Below are positions 11,769-20,058 of a DNA stretch of 39,311 nt, piece after piece. The notes under the pieces are model-generated. The model was not told where the DNA came from. It ran no database searches and saw only the letters and a list, made by a program, of their open reading frames with translations. Made by a program: the position numbers and the translations under genes. Location: NCBI GenBank assembly GCA_000585075.1, contig JEMY01000006.1:93339-132649 (forward strand), read 5' to 3'. Source of the DNA: Candidatus Accumulibacter regalis (lineage in GTDB: Bacteria > Pseudomonadota > Gammaproteobacteria > Burkholderiales > Rhodocyclaceae). Position 1 is the first letter of the stretch. Each line of letters opens with the position of its first letter.

Positions 11769-12329
11769 TCACCAGCCCGCGAGAATGGCCTTTTCGGCCC
11801 AGAATAGACCGGTGATCGTTTTGGCGTCAGTGATTTCGCCGCTCTTGACGGCGGCCAGGGCGTCGTCCAGGGAGAGGCTGAGGACGTCCATGAACTCGCC
11901 GCTGTCCAGGTTCTGCTCGCCTTGGCGGCGAACGCCGCGGGCCAGAAAAATCTCGATGCGCTCGTCCGAATAGCCGACGCAGGGATGCATCACTCCGAGA
12001 TAGCGCCACTCGGCGGCCTGGTGCCCGGTTTCCTCAAGCAACTCGCGGCTGGCAGTCTCGAGGATGGCCTCGCCGGGATCGATCTTGCCCGCCGGTAATT
12101 CCAGGATCGAGCGCCGCAGGGGATAACGGTGCTGGCGAACGAGCAGCAGGTGGCCGTCGTCCAACTGCGCAATGACGACCACGGCCCCCTGGTGGCGAAC
12201 GTATTCGCGCTGGCACTCTTCGCCGTCGGGCAAGCGCACCCGGTCAAGGCGTACGTCGAGCAGACGGCCACGAAAGACCTGCGTGCTCTCGAGCGGCTCT
12301 TCGCGCAGGTGTGGATAATCGTCTTGCAT
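11769..12329 (-). CDS. nudF: Nudix hydrolase, ADP-ribose pyrophosphatase type
   Basis: A 186-residue cytoplasmic hydrolase. The Nudix box is complete: GKIDPGEAILETASRELLEE then TGH, at about residues 76-98, matching the Gx5Ex7REUxEExGU pattern that binds Mg2+ and cleaves the diphosphate. Upstream, the segment RHQGAVVVIAQLDDGHLLLVRQHRYP and LELPAGKID are typical of the ADP-ribose/ADP-sugar pyrophosphatase subgroup, as is YSDERIEIFLA after the box. It likely clears ADP-ribose. The ATG at 12329 has GGGAG seven bases upstream, and that ribosome site lies only a few bases past the nuo terminator. The true substrate needs biochemical proof. Confidence 0.88.
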   Translation of the reverse strand: MQDDYPHLREEPLESTQVFRGRLLDVRLDRVRLPDGEECQREYVRHQGAVVVIAQLDDGHLLLVRQHRYPLRRSILELPAGKIDPGEAILETASRELLEETGHQAAEWRYLGVMHPCVGYSDERIEIFLARGVRRQGEQNLDSGEFMDVLSLSLDDALAAVKSGEITDAKTITGLFWAEKAILAGW

Positions 12330-12343
12330 TCGGAAACTCCCAA

Positions 12344-12370
12344 TGAAAACGCCCCGGCGGGCGGGGCGTT
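12344..12370 (-). terminator. Rho-independent terminator of the nuo operon
   Basis: The perfect nine-base arms AACGCCCCG (12348-12356) and CGGGGCGTT (12362-12370) with a five-base loop lie 20 bases past the nuoN stop. In the minus-strand transcript the stem is followed by a short T-run (GTTTTC). This is the clearest intrinsic terminator in the window. It also lies just before the Nudix ribosome site, so any readthrough would feed the Nudix gene. Confidence 0.8.
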
Positions 12371-12390
12371 GCGGTCAAAGTATGTGGTTC

Positions 12391-13878
12391 TCAGAGCGAG
12401 CGCAGAAGCGCGAAGGCGCAAAGCGACATCAGGGCCTGCGGGAAGATTCCCAGCACGGCAACCGCCAGTCCGTTGGCCGACATCAGGATCTTCATGTCGA
12501 GCGGCGCATGGATCGGAGCGGTATTGGTCGGCGGATCGAAGTACATGATCTTGACCACCCGCAGATAGTAGAAGCAGCCGATCAGCGAGAAGAGCACGGC
12601 GACGACGGCGAGCCAAAGATAGCCGGCGGCAACGACCGCTTGCAGAACCGAGAACTTGGCGAAGAAGCCGACAAAAAATGGGATTCCCGCCATCGAGAAC
12701 ATCATCATCATCATTACCGCGGCGAACCACGGACTGCGCTTGTTGAGCCCCTTGAAGTCGTCTATCTGATCCGATTCGAGACCGCCACGGGCGAGCAGCA
12801 GAATCATGCCGAAGGTCCCGGCGCTGGTCAGCACGTAGGTAATGACATAGAACATCGACGAGCTATAGGCGTTGAGGGCGAAACGCGCGTCACCACCGAC
12901 GACGCCGGTCACCAGCCCGAGAAGCATGAAGCCCATGTGCGAGATGGCTGAATAGGCGAGCATGCGCTTCAGGTTGGTCTGCGCGATGGCGGCGATGTTG
13001 CCGATAGCCATCGACAGGACGGACAGCAGAATCAGCATCGTCTGCCAGTCCTGCGCCAGAACGACCAGGCCGTTGACCAGCATCCGCATGACAATCGCAA
13101 AGGCTGCGAGCTTCGGCGCGGTGGCGATGAGCAGAGCGACGGCCGTTGGGGCGCCATGATAGACGTCGGGGATCCACATGTGAAAGGGAACGACGCCGAG
13201 CTTGAAGGCGATTCCAGAGACCAGAAAAACGAGACCGAAGACAAGAATCGACTTGTTCGCCTGACCCATGTACAGGCGTTCGGCAACCGCCGTGATCTCG
13301 AGCGTGCCGGTCGCCCCATAGATCATCGACATCCCGTACAGGAGCAGGCCGGAAGCAAGGGCTCCGAGCACGAAGTACTTCATGGCGGCCTCGGTAGCCG
13401 GCACCGAGTCACGATTCATCGCCACCAGGGCGTAAAGCGACAGCGAGAGGAGTTCGAGACCGATATAGACGGTCAGGAAATGGTTCGCCGAGATCATCAC
13501 CATCATGCCAAGGGTGGCAAACAGGGCCAGCACGTAGTACTCGCTGCGCGCCATCTGCTCACGCTCGAGGATGTAGTCGCGCGAATAGAAGAGGACGATG
13601 ATGACGGTCAGGTAGACCAGCAGTTTCAACAGGTCGCCCATAAGGTCGCCGACATACATGTTGCTGAACGTGTAGCCGATCTCGCCGGAACTGGTGGCGA
13701 AGGTAACCACGGCCGCTCCGACCAGCGTCAGCTGAGTGGCGACGAAGATCACCGTCCGCTTTCGGTCCTTGACGAACAGGTCCACTATCAGGATCACGCA
13801 AGCCATCAACAACATGAAGATCTCCGCGCTCGCGAGGCGAAGGTCAGGTATCTGGAACTGCATTTCGGCAAGAGTCAT
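12391..13878 (-). CDS. nuoN: NADH-quinone oxidoreductase subunit N
   Basis: A 495-residue inner-membrane protein, the Mrp-antiporter-like subunit ND2/NuoN that carries one of the proton channels of complex I. About 14 transmembrane segments are visible. Typical motifs include [13 protein letters not shown] with the conserved glutamate, the broken-helix lysine region ([20 protein letters not shown]), and [19 protein letters not shown]. It is the last gene of the operon, starts 12 bases after nuoM, and is followed by a strong terminator. A TTG at 13890 is also in frame, but the ATG at 13878 has GGTAG upstream and fits the family start. Confidence 0.95.
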   Translation of the reverse strand: MTLAEMQFQIPDLRLASAEIFMLLMACVILIVDLFVKDRKRTVIFVATQLTLVGAAVVTFATSSGEIGYTFSNMYVGDLMGDLLKLLVYLTVIIVLFYSRDYILEREQMARSEYYVLALFATLGMMVMISANHFLTVYIGLELLSLSLYALVAMNRDSVPATEAAMKYFVLGALASGLLLYGMSMIYGATGTLEITAVAERLYMGQANKSILVFGLVFLVSGIAFKLGVVPFHMWIPDVYHGAPTAVALLIATAPKLAAFAIVMRMLVNGLVVLAQDWQTMLILLSVLSMAIGNIAAIAQTNLKRMLAYSAISHMGFMLLGLVTGVVGGDARFALNAYSSSMFYVITYVLTSAGTFGMILLLARGGLESDQIDDFKGLNKRSPWFAAVMMMMMFSMAGIPFFVGFFAKFSVLQAVVAAGYLWLAVVAVLFSLIGCFYYLRVVKIMYFDPPTNTAPIHAPLDMKILMSANGLAVAVLGIFPQALMSLCAFALLRSL

Positions 13879-13890
13879 AGCGGCTACCAA

Positions 13891-15375
13891 TTATTGGATC
13901 TTGCTGAGAGCGACGTGACGCAGCAGCTCATTGACCGAGCTGTGCATGACTTCAGTAAAGGGCTGCGGATAGAGACCCATGCCCAGCGCGCCAGCGGCGA
14001 ACAACACGAAAATCAGGAACTCCCGGCCGTTGATGTCGGTAAGTTCGGCAACGTGATGGTTGGCGACCGCGCCAAAAACCACCCGCTTGTACATCCACAG
14101 GGTGTACGCGGCGCCAACGATCATCGTCGTGGCCGCGGCGAAGGCGACCCAGAAGTTGTAATCGACGGCCGCCAGAATGACCATGAATTCGCCGACGAAA
14201 CCCGACGTGGCCGGAAGCCCGGCGTTGGCCATCGCAAAAAGCATGAAGAAGGCGGCGAATTTGGGCATCGAATTGACCACCCCGCCGTAGTCGGCAATCT
14301 GTCGCGAGTGGGCACGATCGTACATGACGCCGATGGCGAAGAACATCGCGCCGGACACGAAACCGTGCGAGATCATCTGTACCAGCGCCCCTTCAACCCC
14401 GAGTGCGCTGAACATGAAGAAGCCGAGGGTAACGAAGCCCATGTGCGCGATCGACGAATAGGCAACCAGCTTTTTCATGTCTTCCTGGACCAGGGCGACG
14501 AAGCCGATGTAGATGATCGCGATCAGCGATAGCGCGATGACCAGCCCGGAAAGTTCGTGCGAGGCGTCAGGGGCGATGGGTAGCGAAAAACGCAGGAAAC
14601 CGTAGGCGCCCAGCTTCAGGGCGATCGCAGCCAGAACGATCGAGCCTCCGGTCGGCGCTTCGACGTGCGCGTCCGGCAGCCAGGTATGCACTGGCCACAT
14701 CGGCACCTTGACGGCGAACGCGACCAGGAAGGCGAGGAAAAGCCAGGTCTGTGCGGTCAGGCCGAGCGGCAACTTGTGCCAGTCGAGTATCGAGAAACTG
14801 CCACCGGACTCGATGAAGAGATAGAGCAGCGCGATCAGGAACAGGAGCGACCCCATGAGGGTGAACAGGAAGAACTTGAACGCCGCATAAACCCGGTTGG
14901 AACCGCCCCAGATACCGATGATCAGGTACAGGGGAATCAGCGAAGCTTCGAAGAAGACGTAGAACAGAACGCCATCCAGCGAGGAAAAGATACCGTTCAA
15001 CAGGCCGGACATGATCAGGAAGCCGGCGTTGTACTGTGCGACCCGGCTATCGATGACCTGCCAGCCGGCAAGAATCACGGTCACCGTGATGAAGCTGTTG
15101 AGGAGCACGAAGAGCACCGAGATGCCGTCGACGCCGAGATGATAATTGACGTTGAAACGGGGAATCCAGCTGTGCAGTTCGACGAACTGCATCGCCGGCG
15201 TATTCAGGTCAAAGCCCGTATACAGCGGAATGGTGACCAGCAGGCCGGCGACAGCGCCGAGCAGGGCGAGCATCCGTGCGAGGGGCGCATTGCGATCGGC
15301 ACCGGTCGCCAGGACTGCAAAACCGGCAAGGATCGGTACCCAGATGGCAAGCGAGAGAAGCGGCGTGGCTAACAT
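13891..15375 (-). CDS. nuoM: NADH-quinone oxidoreductase subunit M
   Basis: A 494-residue inner-membrane, antiporter-like proton channel subunit (ND4/NuoM). Recognisable elements are the NYHLGVDGISVLFVLLNSF stretch, the charged FYVFFEASLIPLYLIIGIWGG helix with its key glutamate, KVPMWPVHTWLPDAHVEAPT with the broken-helix residues, and KKLVAYSSIAHMGFVTLG. The length is normal. It lies between nuoL (23 bases upstream) and nuoN (12 bases downstream), the canonical order. Confidence 0.96.
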   Translation of the reverse strand: MLATPLLSLAIWVPILAGFAVLATGADRNAPLARMLALLGAVAGLLVTIPLYTGFDLNTPAMQFVELHSWIPRFNVNYHLGVDGISVLFVLLNSFITVTVILAGWQVIDSRVAQYNAGFLIMSGLLNGIFSSLDGVLFYVFFEASLIPLYLIIGIWGGSNRVYAAFKFFLFTLMGSLLFLIALLYLFIESGGSFSILDWHKLPLGLTAQTWLFLAFLVAFAVKVPMWPVHTWLPDAHVEAPTGGSIVLAAIALKLGAYGFLRFSLPIAPDASHELSGLVIALSLIAIIYIGFVALVQEDMKKLVAYSSIAHMGFVTLGFFMFSALGVEGALVQMISHGFVSGAMFFAIGVMYDRAHSRQIADYGGVVNSMPKFAAFFMLFAMANAGLPATSGFVGEFMVILAAVDYNFWVAFAAATTMIVGAAYTLWMYKRVVFGAVANHHVAELTDINGREFLIFVLFAAGALGMGLYPQPFTEVMHSSVNELLRHVALSKIQ

Positions 15376-15398
15376 ATCGTTCCCAGTCTTTGTCTAGC

Positions 15399-17474
15399 TC
15401 AAGCGCGCGTGACCCACAGGGTCATCAAGACGAACACGCCGATAATCATCGTAAAAGCATAGTGGTAAATATGGCCGGTCTGGAAAAAGCGGGCCAGGGT
15501 CGCGAACCAGCTGACCAGGCGGACAGCGCCGTTGACGATCATTCCGTCGATGACTCCAGCGTCACCGCCCTTCCACAGTCCCCGCCCGAGCAAGCGAGCG
15601 CCCCCGGCGAAGACCACCTCGTTGAACCTGTCGAAATAGTACTTGTTGTCGAGCAGCGTATACAGCGCGCCAAAGCGGGCCTTGATCGCCACGGGAATAT
15701 CCGGACGTTTCATATAGAGGTACCAGGCCGTGACAACACCGGAAAGCGCCAGCCAGAAGACGGCAGTGGTCAGCGCGTGCGTCGCCATGGCAAAGGCACC
15801 GTGGAAATGATGGGCAAGCTCCTTCATCACCGGATGCGCTTCGCTGTCCACGAAGATCGCGCCTTTGAAAAAGTCGCCAAACAACATCGGTTCAATCGTC
15901 ATGAAGCCGATGATCGCCGAGGGGATGGCGAGCAGGATCAGCGGCAGGGTGACCACCCACGGTGTCTCGTGCGGCTTCTGGCCCGGTGCCAGACCGTGAT
16001 GCTCCTCGCCATGCGCCTCGTCGTGATGGGTATCGTCGTCGTGGTGCTCGTCCTTGGCGTGGCTGGTCGCGTGGCTGGCGTGATGATCCCCGTGCGCGGC
16101 CGCTTTGCCGAAGCGCTCTTCACCGTGAAAGACCAGGAAGTACATGCGGAACGAGTAGAGCGCAGTGACAAAGACACTCGCCATCACCGCAAAGTAGGCA
16201 AAGCCGGAACCGGGGATGTGCGATAGGGCCACCGCCTCGATGATCGAGTCCTTGGAGTAGAAGCCGGCAAAGAAAGGCGTCCCGATCAGCGCCAGCGAGC
16301 CGACGAGCGAGGTAATCCAGGTAATTGGCATGTACTTGCGCAGGCCGCCCATGTTGCGGATGTCCTGGTCGTGATGCATGCCGATGATCACCGAGCCCGC
16401 GGCCAGGAACAGCAGGGCCTTGAAGAAGGCGTGCGTCATGAGGTGGAAAATCGCCACCGAGTAGGCCGAAGCGCCAAGTGCGACGGTCATGTAGCCCAGC
16501 TGCGACAGCGTCGAATAGGCGACGACCCGCTTGATGTCATTCTGGATGACACCGAGGAAGCCCATGAACAGCGCCGTGATCGCGCCGATGACGATGACGA
16601 ATGACAGCGCGGTGTCGGACAACTCGAACAGCGGCGACATGCGCGCGACCATGAAGATGCCGGCGGTGACCATGGTCGCCGCGTGGATCAGCGCGGAAAT
16701 CGGCGTCGGGCCTTCCATGGAGTCCGGCAGCCAGACATGTAGCGGTACCTGTGCCGACTTGCCCATGGCACCGATGAACAGCAGAATGCAGACGGCCGTC
16801 ATCAGCGCCACGGCACTGCCCTCCCCGAACAGCGGGATCGTCGTCGCGGCAAGCGCGGACGCCTTGGCGAAGACGGCAGCATAGTCGAGAGTGCCGAAGT
16901 GGCTGAGTATCAGGCCGATGCCGAGGATGAAACCGAAGTCGCCGACGCGGTTGACCAGGAAGGCCTTCATGTTCGCGAAAATCGCCGTCGGCCGGGTGTA
17001 CCAGAAACCGATCAGCAGATAGGAAACCAGGCCGACAGCCTCCCAACCAAAGAACAGCTGCATGAAGTTGTTGCTCATCACGAGCATCAGCATGGAGAAG
17101 GTAAACAGCGAGATGTAACTGAAGAAGCGGTTGTAGCCGGGATCGTCCTGCATGTAGCCAATGGTGTAGATGTGCACCATCAAGGAGACGAAGGTGACCA
17201 CCAGCATCATGGTGACCGTCAATGGGTCGATCAGGAAACCGACCTCGAAGTGATAGTCGCCGGAGGTAAGCCAGCGGTATACCGGACCGTTGAAGGTATT
17301 GCCGGCGAGCACGTCCTTGAAGATCACGTAGGAGGCGATGAAGGCGATGGCCACGCCGGCGATGGTCACCGTGTGCGCCACCCAGCGCGGGATCACGCGA
17401 CAGAGGAGACCGGCGATGATGGCCCCGAAAAGGGGAGCCAGCGGAACGAGCAGGTAGAGCTTTTGCATTTCCAT
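15399..17474 (-). CDS. nuoL: NADH-quinone oxidoreductase subunit L
   Basis: A 691-residue inner-membrane subunit (ND5/NuoL), the distal proton channel with the long amphipathic lateral helix at its C-terminus. Motifs: FFGWEAVGLVSYLLIGFW, KSAQVPLHVWLPDSMEGPTP, and KRVVAYSTLSQLGYMTVALG. It is longer than the Escherichia coli protein (about 613), mainly because of a His/Asp/Glu-rich hydrophilic insert at about residues 455-500 (for example DEHHDDDTHHDEAHGEEHH) in the loop before the C-terminal helices. The ATG at 17474 was chosen because AAGGG lies about six bases upstream; a TTG at 17480 overlaps the nuoK stop and would add two residues. Confidence 0.95.
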   Translation of the reverse strand: MEMQKLYLLVPLAPLFGAIIAGLLCRVIPRWVAHTVTIAGVAIAFIASYVIFKDVLAGNTFNGPVYRWLTSGDYHFEVGFLIDPLTVTMMLVVTFVSLMVHIYTIGYMQDDPGYNRFFSYISLFTFSMLMLVMSNNFMQLFFGWEAVGLVSYLLIGFWYTRPTAIFANMKAFLVNRVGDFGFILGIGLILSHFGTLDYAAVFAKASALAATTIPLFGEGSAVALMTAVCILLFIGAMGKSAQVPLHVWLPDSMEGPTPISALIHAATMVTAGIFMVARMSPLFELSDTALSFVIVIGAITALFMGFLGVIQNDIKRVVAYSTLSQLGYMTVALGASAYSVAIFHLMTHAFFKALLFLAAGSVIIGMHHDQDIRNMGGLRKYMPITWITSLVGSLALIGTPFFAGFYSKDSIIEAVALSHIPGSGFAYFAVMASVFVTALYSFRMYFLVFHGEERFGKAAAHGDHHASHATSHAKDEHHDDDTHHDEAHGEEHHGLAPGQKPHETPWVVTLPLILLAIPSAIIGFMTIEPMLFGDFFKGAIFVDSEAHPVMKELAHHFHGAFAMATHALTTAVFWLALSGVVTAWYLYMKRPDIPVAIKARFGALYTLLDNKYYFDRFNEVVFAGGARLLGRGLWKGGDAGVIDGMIVNGAVRLVSWFATLARFFQTGHIYHYAFTMIIGVFVLMTLWVTRA

Positions 17475-17476
17475 GT

Positions 17477-17782
17477 TCAACCCTTCAGGCTGTCCAGATC
17501 ATCCACGTGGATGGTCTTCAGGTTGCGGAACAGCACCACCAGAATCGCCAGCCCGATTGCCGCCTCGGCGGCCGCAACAGTCAGGATGAAGAAGACGAAT
17601 ACCTGCCCGGCAAGGTCCTGCATGAAGTGCGAGAAAGCGATGAAGTTCATATTCACCGCCAGCAGCATCAGCTCGATCGACATCAGGATGATGATCAGAT
17701 TCTTGCGGTTGAGAAAGATGCCAACGACGCTGATCGCGAACATGATCGCGCCCAGGATCAAAAAATGGGACAGTGTAAGCAA
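17477..17782 (-). CDS. nuoK: NADH-quinone oxidoreductase subunit K
   Basis: A 101-residue inner-membrane subunit (ND4L/NuoK), the family length exactly, with three transmembrane helices. The conserved glutamates of the proton path are in [11 protein letters not shown] and [12 protein letters not shown]. The start is a TTG at 17782 giving [10 protein letters not shown]; it is preceded by GGGAGG four bases upstream and agrees with family N-termini, and no ATG is available there. The stop lies two bases before the nuoL ATG. A 109-base gap with a hairpin separates it from nuoJ, the longest gap between genes inside the nuo block. Confidence 0.93.
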   Translation of the reverse strand: MLTLSHFLILGAIMFAISVVGIFLNRKNLIIILMSIELMLLAVNMNFIAFSHFMQDLAGQVFVFFILTVAAAEAAIGLAILVVLFRNLKTIHVDDLDSLKG

Positions 17783-17808
17783 GGTGCCTCCCTGATTCCT
17801 TCTGCTCG

Positions 17809-17831
17809 GGGTAGCACGTTTTACGCTACCC
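17809..17831 (-). promoter_or_regulatory. Hairpin in the nuoJ-nuoK intercistronic gap
   Basis: Perfect seven-base arms GGGTAGC (17809-17815) and GCTACCC (17825-17831) enclose a nine-base A/T-containing loop, in the only sizeable gap (17783-17891) inside the nuo genes. It ends 16 bases upstream of the nuoK Shine-Dalgarno sequence. It could be an RNA-processing or stability element; no T-run follows, so it is probably not a terminator. Confidence 0.45.
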
Positions 17832-17891
17832 GCTCTTATTCTCAGTCTTGTGGTGGTTGCGCCAGCGGCGCGTTTCGTCCGTTCATTGCGT

Positions 17892-18494
17892 TCAGTCTCG
17901 CTTCTCCGCCGGCATCTGCAGGACACGAAGGCGGTCCGCGGCCTTGACGAAGACCTGCTGCGATGGATTGACCGACTTGTTCTTGCGCTTGCCGCGCTGT
18001 GTCAGCGCCACCGCGGCGACGATGCCGACGAGCAGGATCACCGACGCCAGTTCGAAGGGGTAGACGTATTGGGTAAAAATCAGGCGGCCGATCGCCTTGA
18101 CGTTGCTGGCCTCGGCGCTGGCCTGCGGAACACTGCTTTCGAGCAGGCCGAGGTAGTTACCACCAAGGATCAAGGCCATCTCGGCGACCATCAGCAAGGC
18201 AATGATCGAGCCCAGCGGCAAGTAGCTCCAGAAGCCTTCACGCAGACGATCGAGGTTGATGTCGAGCATCATCACCACGAAGAGAAAGAGCACCATCACC
18301 GCCCCGACGTAGATCAGGATCAGCGCTATGGCCAGGAACTCGGCCTGCAAGAGCATCCAGACGCCGCTTGCCGAGAAGAAGGCTAGGACGAGGAACAGCG
18401 CCGCATGCACCGGATTGCGCGAGGTGATCACACGCAGTCCGGCGAACACCAGGATCGCCGAGAAAAAGTAGAAAACGAAGGTCTTGAATTCCAT
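17892..18494 (-). CDS. nuoJ: NADH-quinone oxidoreductase subunit J
   Basis: A 200-residue inner-membrane subunit (ND6/NuoJ) with five predicted helices. It includes the conserved pi-bulge helix sequence [19 protein letters not shown], which is central to coupling quinone reduction to proton transfer. The N-terminus [24 protein letters not shown] is typical. After the last helix a basic tail of about 30 residues ([14 protein letters not shown]) faces the cytoplasm. It starts 12 bases after the nuoI stop and is followed by an unusually long gap before nuoK. Confidence 0.95.
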   Translation of the reverse strand: MEFKTFVFYFFSAILVFAGLRVITSRNPVHAALFLVLAFFSASGVWMLLQAEFLAIALILIYVGAVMVLFLFVVMMLDINLDRLREGFWSYLPLGSIIALLMVAEMALILGGNYLGLLESSVPQASAEASNVKAIGRLIFTQYVYPFELASVILLVGIVAAVALTQRGKRKNKSVNPSQQVFVKAADRLRVLQMPAEKRD

Positions 18495-18506
18495 CGCGTG
18501 GGCCTG

Positions 18507-18995
18507 TTAGCGGTATTTCGAGTCGAGTTCGCGGTCAGCGGCGATCTGCTCTTCGTAGCGGTCACCATTGGCCAGCAACATCGGCTTGGTGTAGTAGAGA
18601 TCACCGCGCGTTTCTCCGTGATACTCGTAGATCCGGGTCTCGACAATGGCGTCGACCGGGCAGGCCTCCTCGCAGAAACCGCAGAAAATGCACTTGGTCA
18701 GATCGATGTCGTAGCGTGTCGTCCGCCTCGAATCGTCCTCGCGCTGTTCGGACTCAATGGTGATCGCCAGCGCCGGGCAAACGGCTTCGCACAACTTGCA
18801 GGCGATGCAGCGCTCCTCGCCGTTGGGATAGCGACGCAGCGCGTGCAGGCCGCGGAAGCGGAAGCTTTGTGGCGTTTTTTCTTCCGGGTACTGGACGGTG
18901 ATCTTGCGCGCGAACATGTAGCGCCCGGTCACCGACATGCCCTTGAACAACTCCCTGAGCAGGAGGCTGTTGAAAATTTCCTTCATCGAACCCAT
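18507..18995 (-). CDS. nuoI: NADH-quinone oxidoreductase subunit I (2x[4Fe-4S])
   Basis: A 162-residue peripheral-arm ferredoxin-like subunit (TYKY) that carries iron-sulfur clusters N6a and N6b on the electron path to quinone. Both cysteine sets are complete: Cys63, 66, 69, 73 in [12 protein letters not shown] and Cys102, 105, 108, 112 in [12 protein letters not shown]. The N-terminal [24 protein letters not shown] helix docks on the membrane arm. The length is normal. It sits between nuoH and nuoJ with gaps of about 10 bases on either side. Confidence 0.97.
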   Translation of the reverse strand: MGSMKEIFNSLLLRELFKGMSVTGRYMFARKITVQYPEEKTPQSFRFRGLHALRRYPNGEERCIACKLCEAVCPALAITIESEQREDDSRRTTRYDIDLTKCIFCGFCEEACPVDAIVETRIYEYHGETRGDLYYTKPMLLANGDRYEEQIAADRELDSKYR

Positions 18996-19005
18996 GACTA
19001 GCCTC

Positions 19006-20058
19006 TCACTTCCAGATGTTCAACGGCGACATCATCCAGCAGCCGACCACCACCAACCAGATCAGGCACAGCGGGATGAACACCTTCCAGCCCAGACGCA
19101 TGATCTGGTCGTAGCGATAGCGGGGGAAGGTGGCGCGAATCCAGAGGAAGAAAAACAAGACCGCGGCGATCTTGACGAACAGCCACAGGAGACCGTCGGG
19201 CAGGAAGCCGACCGGCGACAACCAGCCGCCGAGAAACAGCAGCGAGGTGAGTGTCGAGACCAGAATCATGTTCGCGTATTCGGCCAGGAAGAAGACCGCA
19301 AACGCCATTCCCGAGTACTCGCAGTGGAAACCGACGATCTCCGACTCACCTTCGGCCATATCGAACGGCGCACGGTTGGTTTCGGCGACGATAGACACCA
19401 GATAGACGGCAAACATCGGCAGCAGCGGCAACCAGTTCCACGACAGGAAGCCAAGGCCGTAGTCGGCAAAGATGCCCTTGCCCTGACTGTGCACGATATC
19501 GCCGAGGTTGAGGCTATTGGAAACCATCAGCACGACGACCAGCGCCAGGCCCATCGAAATTTCGTACGAGATCATCTGCGCAGCCGAGCGCATACCGCCG
19601 AGGAAAGCGTACTTGGAATTGGACGCCCAGCCGGCCAGGATGATCCCGTAGACGCCGATCGAGGTGACCGACATGATGTACAGCAGGCTGGCGTTGACAT
19701 TGGCCAGCACCAGCGTGTCGTTGAACGGCACCACTGCCCAGGCAGCCAGCGCCGGCGCAAAGGCGAACATCGGCGCAATCAGAAAGACGCTCTTGTCCGA
19801 ACCGGTCGGGATGAGAACTTCCTTGAGCAGAAGCTTGACGCCGTCGGCAATCGGCTGGATAAGTCCCCACGGACCGACCCGGTTGGGTCCGATGCGGACC
19901 TGCATCCAGCCAATCACTTTTCTTTCCCAAAAGGTCAGGTAAGCCACGCAGAGCAGCAGTGGCGCAATGATCAGAACGATCTTGAGCAGCACCCAGACCA
20001 ATGGGAAAACCGATCCGAACAGACCTTGCAGAAACACCTGCAGCGCATCAACCATCAT
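19006..20058 (-). CDS. nuoH: NADH-quinone oxidoreductase subunit H
   Basis: A 350-residue inner-membrane subunit (ND1/NuoH) that forms much of the quinone chamber. The first-loop signature [20 protein letters not shown] and the acidic loop [20 protein letters not shown] are intact, with eight or so transmembrane helices. The ATG at 20058 overlaps the nuoG stop by four bases (ATGA), which implies translational coupling; a second ATG follows directly at 20055. Length and order are canonical. Confidence 0.96.
   Translation of the reverse strand: MMVDALQVFLQGLFGSVFPLVWVLLKIVLIIAPLLLCVAYLTFWERKVIGWMQVRIGPNRVGPWGLIQPIADGVKLLLKEVLIPTGSDKSVFLIAPMFAFAPALAAWAVVPFNDTLVLANVNASLLYIMSVTSIGVYGIILAGWASNSKYAFLGGMRSAAQMISYEISMGLALVVVLMVSNSLNLGDIVHSQGKGIFADYGLGFLSWNWLPLLPMFAVYLVSIVAETNRAPFDMAEGESEIVGFHCEYSGMAFAVFFLAEYANMILVSTLTSLLFLGGWLSPVGFLPDGLLWLFVKIAAVLFFFLWIRATFPRYRYDQIMRLGWKVFIPLCLIWLVVVGCWMMSPLNIWK

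Noticed and set aside
13156-14532. Long open frame on the plus strand opposite nuoN/nuoM (458 codons)
   Set aside because: It is antisense to two well-conserved complex I genes, and its product is His/Arg/Asp/Glu-rich without any recognisable fold. This is a codon-bias shadow common in GC-rich DNA. The same applies to plus-strand frames at 16899-17795, 18937-20289, 22469-23887 and 24270-25502.
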